64,000 nt of DNA from Uloborus plumipes (Eukaryota; Arthropoda; Arachnida; Araneae; Uloboridae). The stretch lies in the NCBI GenBank assembly GCA_038373865.1, contig JAXGGA010003927.1:1-64000 (forward strand), written 5' to 3'. Numbering within the stretch: position 1 is the stretch's first letter; every line of letters starts with the position of its first letter. The position numbers and the translations under genes are program-made. Shown in pieces: positions 56,831 through 64,000 of this stretch. The notes beneath the pieces were generated by a model. That model ran no database searches. It saw only the letters and a list, made by a program, of their open reading frames with translations, and had not been told where the DNA came from.

Positions 56831-58108
56831 TCAAAGTTTTTTTTTCCTTTTAATTTTTTGGTTCATCCCATTCAATGTTTAAAACTTCGTTCATGTGTAT
56901 TTATTTCTAAAAAACTTTCTAAAGTTCGAAAAATGCTATGTATTTTATATTTTAACTAATTTTACGCTTTTGTCACTTCTGTTCATTTTTTTCCTCTCTT
57001 TAATACCGTTGTTTGTCGCAAGCTAGCCAATTTAGGATCGTTAAAGGGGACATTATTGTAGCCAAATGTCCTTCAACTAAAAGCAACCGCGAATTACTTA
57101 TGGATGAAATGTCTTTCGTTATTTATTCTTACTTTTAATATTTTATGTCTGTATACATAAGAACACTTAAAGATACTGAAATGGTTTTTCAATAATTCTC
57201 TTGCTTATCAACAATATTGTCTGTAAAGCTGTATTAATTTGTGGTTACATGTGGAAATTTATACTTTTTTCTTTTTTCGTAGAAAAAAGAAACTTTTTAA
57301 CAATAACATGCTTATTGTAACAACTGGAAGTTGAAAGCTTTGCTTAAGCTAATTAAATTATTTTTATACTATGCTGTTGTAGAACATTTTGTCAGCTAAA
57401 ATTGAAAAGGGTAGCGTCTAAAATGTACATGGCGTCATTATGGCGTCTAAAATGTACATCCTGGCTTTGAACAATGACTATAAGCGGACTACATTCCGGG
57501 AGAATATCGATATACATTAGAACGTCAAAGTCGAAAATCCAAGCTCACATTTCAGCCAAAAAGCGTTGATTTTGAAAAATGAGTTCAAGTCAATTTTTCC
57601 TCTTAGGATCAAACTAATTCTTTGCGTCAAGTCGGCCTATTTTCCAGTAGTTCATTCAATTTTCGGCGTATGTTTACTGTATAATAGTCCGTCACATAGT
57701 TCATGCAGTACTGTAAATAGTTTTAATTTTTCCTTTATGATTAGTAAACAATAAGAGTAAAGTTTTATTAATTTTTGTTAAAATATGCAATTACGTATAG
57801 TAGCATTATAACTGCTTTATTTGACTGATATACTATTTTTCAAAATGGTGTTTTCTTGGTTACTTTCGAAAATCCGAACGATTTGAAAATCCATCCACTC
57901 GATTTGAAAGTCCAAAGTGGTTCCACTCAAATTAGATTTTTTATGTTTTACTGTAGTTCCCAAACAATTCGTTCTATTTCTTTGAACCTTGCGATGATTT
58001 ACAAAACTCCATTTAAAGGTGAAACATTTTCTCCCACGAGAGTGGCAGCGGCAGAAGGTTTTCTTTTTGCTTCGCTGAGAATATGGATGAAATCCTAAGT
58101 AAGGTTAA
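56831..58108. other. Non-coding stretch
   Basis: No gene recognised. ATGGCGTC..AAAATGTACAT is doubled near 57415-57465. Otherwise featureless. Confidence 0.45.
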
Positions 58109-58367
58109 TTGAAGGGCTTGGAGGATGAATGGGCTATGTTTCATTTTAAAAAACGAACACTCTAGACAATGGTAAGAAATGGATACAGGTAAGCAAATAA
58201 AGCTTGGTGCATCAAAAAGTCGATGTCTTTAGACCAATTTCATACGCTTACTAACGACAAAACCAGAAAATAAAAAAGCTGCTACAACTGCAACAATAAA
58301 ACTTTGAACTTTAATTACTCGCAATTTTTGTTTTGTCACATAGCCCCTTCATCTCTCAGCCCTTCAA
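58109..58367. mobile_element. MITE with TTGAAGGG ends, copy 2
   Basis: TTGAAGGGCTTGGAGGATGAA pairs with the inverse at the right (CTCTCAGCCCTTCAA). It corresponds to 15300-15500 in the opposite orientation and is longer by about 60 bp. Confidence 0.7.
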
Positions 58368-59052
58368 ATGTGGATTATCATTTGGATTTTTCTAACAAGT
58401 GAGTGTCATTACTTTAAAAAACTCTATTTTTACAATACGGTCAGGCTTATTAACGATCAAACTTTTTTTTTAACTGCTCGTTAAAATTTTACATTTTAAA
58501 ATTTGATACAATCTAGAAAAATCTAGTTGTCGATGTACATTTTTTATAGATTTTTACTTGAAAAATAATTTTATAGTTAAAAATATCGACGAAATTTCAA
58601 ATAAAATTCTAAATTATTACTAAGCTTTTTCAGTGACAGATTTCTTACAGAAAGTTCATTTTTAGCATTTTAGGGAATACCAACATTTTCTTTAAAAAAT
58701 AAGTTTTAAACCATTTTTCTTAGATGAATCAGCAGTAGGCATGTCATTCTACACATTTCTAAAAAGAAAATGGCTAGAAAATGATGCGTTTGTGTTTTGT
58801 TTGGGGTGTTCATTCACTGGGTCAAGGCACTTTTTTCCCTTTCAACCCACCAAAAAACCTGATCCAGAACCATAAAAATTAGCACAATAATTTAAAAAAT
58901 AATTACATATATCACTTGAAGTGTTTTTACTGTCATGTGACAAATGCTACAATTTTTAACGATGCTATCAATTTTTGAAAACGAAATTTTGCTCAATAGT
59001 TCATTCACTGGTCGGTACACACTACTACGTGATTTGTATTAACTTCTGATGT
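58368..59052. other. Spacer, nothing recognised
   Basis: AT-rich, no coding signal. Confidence 0.45.
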
Positions 59053-59055
59053 TTA

Positions 59056-59346
59056 GGCAGGGATTAAAGTGAAACAGCACTGCGATCGCTTCGAATTGCA
59101 ATCGCTACTGGAAGTGAATTACATTATCATCAACTTAACTTGGCATGACGTCACTACGGGTGGAGCCAATAAGAGCTCACAAGCACTCAGCGATCTCCTC
59201 TTATTCGCCAAGTAGACTGTGACGTTTTATCTAGCTCGTTTTTCATAGGCAAACGTCACGATGTTTTTATCAAAAAATGTTCTAATGTAATTCATTTCCA
59301 GTAGCGATTGTAATTTGCGATGGCCTGTTTCACTTGAATCCCTGCC
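59056..59346. mobile_element. PIF/Harbinger-type MITE, copy 4
   Basis: TTA at 59053-59055 and 59347-59349. Ends GGCAGGGATTAAAGTGAAAC and the inverse of GGCAGGGATTCAAGTGAAAC. Compared with copy 6 the body is inverted. It holds a TGACGTCA and ATTGGCTCC/GGAGCCAAT. Confidence 0.93.
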
Positions 59347-59530
59347 TTAGTAATACTTTTTGCATTTCCCGTCGCCCTTTTTATGAGCGAGAATAACCTC
59401 AAGACTTTACAAATTTATTTTAAAGGAATAAAGAACAAAAATCTTGTATACGAGCAAAAATTACTGTCATTCATTAAACTTCGAAACAATTTATGCGGCC
59501 TTACGGCATGCGTTTGTTTTACCTTTCATA

Positions 59531-59831
59531 GGCAGGAATTCAAGTGAAACAGGCGATCGCATATTGCAATCGCTACTGGAAATGAATTACATAAGAACGT
59601 TTCTTGATAAAAGCATCGTGACGTCAGCCTATGAAAAACGAGCTAGATAAGACGTCACAGCCTACTTAGCGAATAAGAGGAGATCGCCGACCGCTTGTGA
59701 GCTCTTATTGGCTCCACCCGTAGTGACGTCAGTGCGATTAGCATTTATTGCGATTGCAACTTATCCAAATTTGGGAATTTGCGATTGCAATGGTGAGTTG
59801 CGATCGTCCGTGTTTTACTTGAATCCTTGCC
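59531..59831. mobile_element. PIF/Harbinger-type MITE, copy 5
   Basis: Ends GGCAGGAATTCAAGTGAAAC and GGCAAGGATTCAAGTAAAAC (inverse). TTA follows at 59832-59834, ATA precedes. Two TGACGTCA sites inside. Confidence 0.92.
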
Positions 59832-59834
59832 TTA

Positions 59835-60136
59835 GGCAGGGATTCAAGTGAAACAGGCCATCGCAAATTACAATCGCTACTGGAAATGAATTACATTAGA
59901 ACGTTTCTTGATAAAAACATCGTGACGTCAGCGTGACGTTTGCCTATGAAAAACGAGCTAGATAAAACGTCACAGCTTACTTGGCGAATAAGAGGAGATC
60001 GCTGAGTGCTTGTGAGCTCTTATTGGCTCCACCCGTAGTGACGTCATGCCAAGTTAAGTTGATGATAATGTAATTCACTTCCAGTAGCGATTGCAATTCG
60101 AAGCGATCGCAGTGCTGTTTCACTTGAATCCCTGCC
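59835..60136. mobile_element. PIF/Harbinger-type MITE, copy 6
   Basis: Directly adjoins copy 5, sharing the TTA at 59832-59834; TTA again at 60137-60139. Both ends are perfect GGCAGGGATTCAAGTGAAAC. Two TGACGTCA sites. Confidence 0.93.
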
Positions 60137-60139
60137 TTA

Positions 60140-60978
60140 GATAGTGGCCGCAGCACACCCTATAGTTCATTGGAGTTGCGAATTTCCTTAAAATCCGTAA
60201 AATTCTTCTCCGTGTTTTATTTTGAGTTTAATCTGCATAATTTCTCTAAACATTAGTGGCAACAGTTAAAATAATTCACACTTTTTTAGCGTTCTAATGC
60301 ATTTTGAATGTTGTTTTTCCTCTTTTAACTGTAATGTGAAAATATTTTTAGAGAGTTTGTGTGTACTTTTTTGAGCTAATTCATGTGTGAATTATATGTC
60401 ATAGTCCACTAATATATCGACTTGTCTTGTAACAGAGGCTGAATTCATGTTTTTGTGAAAAAATCTGTGCCATTATCTATTCTGTGCATCATATTACTTT
60501 TCGGTCGACTGAGCCGGAATTTTTGTGTGCAACAAGGGTGAGTTCTTTCCAGTTATTTCTGAGTAAAAATTCTTCTTAAAGCCTTAAAAAAATGAAAACG
60601 TCAATTAAAGCTACATTAACAAAATCAAAGAAGAAAAGATTCTACAGAACTGAAATTCTTTAAAGTAAAAAAAAAAAAAAAAACTAGAAACGATATTACT
60701 GTTGTGTTTATAACATTTTTGATTTTTCTGATGAATGAGAACTTAATTATTTCATTGCTGAGTTTCAGAGTCAATGTGATATTATTACCGAATTATATCT
60801 CGTAATGTCTAGAGCAATTTCTACAGTAGTGTTACATAGCGAAAAATGAAAGTAAATGTTCTGAGGTAACTGATATCAATTAACAAAATTAACTCTGCTG
60901 AGATTTAGTGTTAATTTAAGAGAGTGGTTGCCCTTTGGTAATCTTTCTAACGCTGCGGTTCCAAATAACGAGAAATTA
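60140..60978. other. Spacer, nothing recognised
   Basis: AT-rich, A-run at about 60668-60682, no gene part. Confidence 0.45.
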
Positions 60979-60986
60979 TCTGGCGG

Positions 60987-61170
60987 CAGGCCCGTCATTT
61001 CAAGTTTTTTCATGAGGGAGGGGGGGTGGGGCAAAGGATAAAAACAGAATACAATTTCACCAGAAAACAACAAAAACCACGCCCACTTCTATGTAAATAC
61101 ATTGATTTTACAAAGTCGGGGGGTTGGGGGGCAATAGACCCCTAATGCCCCCCCCTAAATGACGGGCTTG
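60987..61170. mobile_element. hAT-type MITE with CAGGCCCGTCATTT ends
   Basis: The ends CAGGCCCGTCATTT and the inverse of CAAGCCCGTCATTT pair. TCTGGCGG (60979-60986) and CCTGGCGG (61171-61178) are an 8-bp duplication with one change. G-runs follow the left end and C-runs precede the right end. Confidence 0.85.
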
Positions 61171-61282
61171 CCTGGCGGAGTGAAATTGAAATATTTAAAG
61201 TGTTCTATAAAAGGTGAAGCGTTAAAAATGTGCAGTCACTGATGCATATTTTAACATAGCGTGGGAGTTATTTCCATAAATA

Positions 61283-61943
61283 TCTATATATATAAAGATG
61301 ACGGTGTTTTTTCGTTTGTAACCGCTGGCCAGAAGCCCCCACAGCACCTACAGACCTGAAACTTGGCTCAAAAATTCGAACGTATCCCAGTAAAATGCAC
61401 CTCGAAAGCCAAATTTTAAATTTCGAATTAGTTATCTTTAAATTAATTAATTAGTCTCATTTTTGGTGTATCCGCCATAATTGAGGGGGGAAAGCCTCCC
61501 TCCTCCTCAAAACATTATATATCGTTGGAAAGGGGTTTTTTTCTGAAAAAGAAAAGTTTTAGCACGTTTCTGTCCGTTAATTAGAACAGGAGATATTAAT
61601 TAATCAAATTTAGCCAATTTTCAAGGCTTAACTATGTACGCAACACTGAAACACTAGGTCCATTTTCCTGATCAGCTGCTCTTTTTTCCCTGAAGTTACT
61701 TTGTGGTTTAAATTTGCGTATAGATTTAAGTCTTGAAAATTTATTCAATTTGAATGGTTAATATCTCCTATTTCTTTCTTAATTTTCTGTCTTTTTGATT
61801 TATTTGGCTAATTGATTTAAACTTTAAAATGTTTTAAGTGGAATTTTAAAGATGAAGCGCATTTGAACTAAAGGATATAAGAATCTTACTTCAGGGGGGG
61901 GAGGGGTTGAAGTGAATTTAAATTTATTCATTTGACTTCCTCA
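61283..61943 (+). mobile_element. Helitron, TCTATATATATAAAGATG family, 5' part
   Basis: Starts TCTATATATATAAAGATG after A. The text GCCCCCACAGCACCTAC, GACCTGAAACTTG and CATCGTTGGAAAG-like strings recur at 62811-63467. It loses similarity after GACTTCCT, so the 3' end is missing here. Confidence 0.75.
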
Positions 61944-61952
61944 AGATTCGGA

Positions 61953-62243
61953 GTTACCGAAAATATCAGAATGGAACTATTATTTTTAAAAATTTAGTGA
62001 TGGCTATTCAGTTACTCTTCGTATTTGGCATGGTAAAGTTTGGCAACAATAGGGATATTTACCAAACCTCCCAGCCAGTGAAACACTACTTTCTCCAAAT
62101 CAAAGAAAAAGAAAACGCTCTGGGAAGGAACAGTAGTTGTTTGCAGTCAAAAGAGTATTTTATTGCATGTTTAAAACATGTATTTAATGTCGCCATCGCT
62201 AAATTTTTAACAATAATAGTTCCATTCTGACATTTTCGGTAAC
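61953..62243. mobile_element. MITE with GTTACCGAAAATRTCAGAA arms
   Basis: The 33-bp left arm (61953-61985) is inverted at 62211-62243. An inner stretch from CTATTCAGTTAC to CCAGCCAGTGAAA (62004-62078) is repeated in direct orientation just outside the right arm (62248-62330). Confidence 0.75.
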
Positions 62244-62246
62244 ACC

Positions 62247-62661
62247 GCTATTCAGTTACCCTTCGTATTTGGCGTCGTAAAGTTTGGCAACAATCGAGAA
62301 ATTTACCAAACCTCCCAGCCAGTGAAATCTTGCTTAGTTGAGGGTCACTGTTAGATTGTAATCACTTTAAAGAGATGGTGCGAAAGACATTATATTTCTT
62401 GCCTTTTAATGTTCACATTAAAATCATGGAAGAATGGTTGTGGCTGAGCTACCTGACGACAATCGGTTCCCTATGTTAATCAATTTAGATTTGGCGACCA
62501 ATTTTACATTGAAATTACGGTTAGATCGGTGAATTATATCAAATTTCGAGGGCAAATTGCTGTGGTCGTTGAGAGCTTTCGAAAATCTTGTCACTACTGT
62601 GTGGCACTGCGTCAAAAGTTCCATTGAAACGTAAAAAATTTCCTAAAAAAATAAGGTCACA

Positions 62662-62707
<46 letters not shown>

Positions 62708-62810
62708 AAAGAAGAAAAAAGTCTTTAAAACTAAAATAATCCAGCCATTGAACACTACAAACTGTAAAATGTCATTAATAGTGTCATCTATGTATTAAAG
62801 ATTACGAGCT
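62247..62810. other. Spacer with one direct repeat and a microsatellite
   Basis: Apart from the outside copy of the MITE inner stretch (62248-62330) and the CA run, nothing is recognised. Confidence 0.45.
62663..62705 (+). repeat. (CA)n microsatellite
   Basis: About 21 CA units without a break. Confidence 0.95.
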
Positions 62811-63467
62811 CTGTTTGTTTGTTTGTATGTATGTTTGTAACCGATGGCTAGAAGCCCCCACAGCACCTACCGACCTGAAACTTGACACAAAAATTCGAAT
62901 GCATCCCCGTGAAATGCACTTCGAAGGCCGAATTCTAAATATTGAATTATATTTTATCAAATTAATTAATTCGTCTCATTTTTGGTATATCTGGCATAAT
63001 TGAGGAGAACCCCTCCCCCCACCCCGCCAAATATTATACATCGTTGGAAAGCGTTTTTTCTGAAAAAGAAAAGTTTTAGCACGTTTCTCTAGGTTAATTA
63101 GAACAGGAGATATTAATTAATCAACTTTAGTCAATTTTCAAGGCTTAACTCTATACGCAAAACTGAAACACTAGGTCCATTTTCTAGACAAACTGCGCGT
63201 CCTTCAGGTTTAAATTTGCGTATTGAGTCAAGCCTTGAAAATTGACTAAATCTCCTGTTACTTACTCAACTTAATGTTTTTTTGATTTATTTGGCGCATT
63301 GTGATTTAAACTTCAATATGACTTTTAGTGGAATTTAAAAGGTTGTGGAGTACATTTGAATGAAAGAATATAAAAATTTTATTTCAGAGGGTTGGAGTGA
63401 ATGTAAATTTATTCAGTTGACTTCCTTTACATTTTTTGCATGGGTATCGCCTTGCGGGTACTGCTAG
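62811..63467 (+). mobile_element. Helitron, same family as 61283, 3' part
   Basis: It matches the 61283 copy from GTTTGTAACCGATGGCTAGA on, and ends GCCTTGCGGGTACTGCTAG before T, a Helitron terminus. The 5' TC end is absent. A GTTT/GTAT microsatellite lies at its start. Confidence 0.78.
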
Positions 63468-63468
63468 T

Positions 63469-63824
63469 TATAGTATAAAAGAGAGCTTATGAGAGTTTAA
63501 GTTAGAAAACTGTTGTAACTTCCTTCATTGCAATCCGAAAATTATCAACAAATTTTAAATGTGATGGATGGAGTAAGAGAATGTATATTCGGTCTTTTGA
63601 GACTTTACAATGCAAAACAGAGAACTTTTTTGATACCTACTCTTTTGATTTTATTTGTGCAATTTAAATTAGACCCAGATACCAGGGGTTGGTGGGAGCG
63701 TTCCTCTTTATACTGCTTAGTTATTTGCTGAATTTCTTAATTTTATTGTAACTTAAGATACTTTTATTTTATAACATGAGAATTAATGAAATAAGGATCT
63801 AGAAATGGTAAATATGGTAGGAAG
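63469..63824. other. Spacer, nothing recognised
   Basis: No coding or repeat border seen. Confidence 0.4.
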
Positions 63825-64000
63825 TAGGCATGCACCGATAAGCAAACTGACCGATTACCGATTAATCGGCTGAGCGTTTTTAGTGCTACCAATTTTACCA
63901 TGACTGCCTTTTCCGTCTTATACAATTCCGAGTTTAGAAATAGTAAGTAATGTATTTTCGAGAGAAGATTTTTTTTTTTCTATTTTCTCATTTTCACAAA
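63825..64000. mobile_element. hAT-type MITE left end, cut by the window edge
   Basis: TAGGCATGCACCGATAAG and CCGATTAATCGG match the start of the element at 17435. AGAGAAGATTTTTTTT follows in both copies. The right end is outside the window. Confidence 0.8.

Overview
The window is AT-rich eukaryotic nuclear DNA. I infer an arthropod, most likely a chelicerate such as a spider, from the gene with a 16-kb intron, a Ty3/gypsy element, a LINE with Jockey/CR1-type reverse transcriptase, several Helitrons, and a dense mix of Tc1/mariner, pogo, hAT, PIF/Harbinger and piggyBac relatives. The species call is inference; no diagnostic marker gene is present. There is no bacterial or phage gene, no CRISPR array and no rRNA. 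The only tRNA-like sequences are SINEs. One cellular gene is supported. It lies on the minus strand with three coding exons at 47070-46720, 42675-42411 and 26320-23571. Splice sites and codon phases match (phase 0, then phase 1). The exons read open for 1,121 codons plus a stop. The order of the product is: hydrophobic leader, threonine-rich mucin-like stretch, then a long tryptophan/glycine/asparagine-rich low-complexity region with a basic C-terminal part. It looks like a secreted structural or adhesive protein. I recognise no family and give no symbol. The first exon with the start codon is probably upstream, at coordinates above 47070, and was not found. Its introns (26321-42410 and 42676-46719) and flanks are packed with transposons. 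The left part (1-23.5 kb) is transposon-derived. It holds a decayed pogo-like element (707-2361), then a young 8.2-kb gypsy element (2534-10757) with near-identical LTRs, a tRNA-Lys-type primer site and an ATAC target duplication. A 1,965-bp hAT element with an 8-bp duplication broke this gypsy in its integrase. Next come a minus-strand LINE fragment, an element with inverted ends carrying a ~147-bp tandem array, several MITEs, and a solo LTR of the same gypsy family at 19720-20337 with its own 4-bp duplication. The large intron holds the clearest nesting. A TA-flanked MITE (28582-33239) has been hit by a piggyBac-like element, by a TTA-flanked element and by a hAT-like element. The hAT-like element holds a Helitron, which holds a piece of yet another repeat. 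Further right are a second, inverted and shorter copy of the tandem-array element (34684-35755), a Helitron that landed in an older repeat (36544-37568), SINEs with exact target duplications and a broken Tc1 element. The right part (47-64 kb) holds no recognised gene. It contains Helitrons, three PIF/Harbinger-type MITEs in a row (59056-60136), foldback elements and a local segmental duplication (50855-51333).
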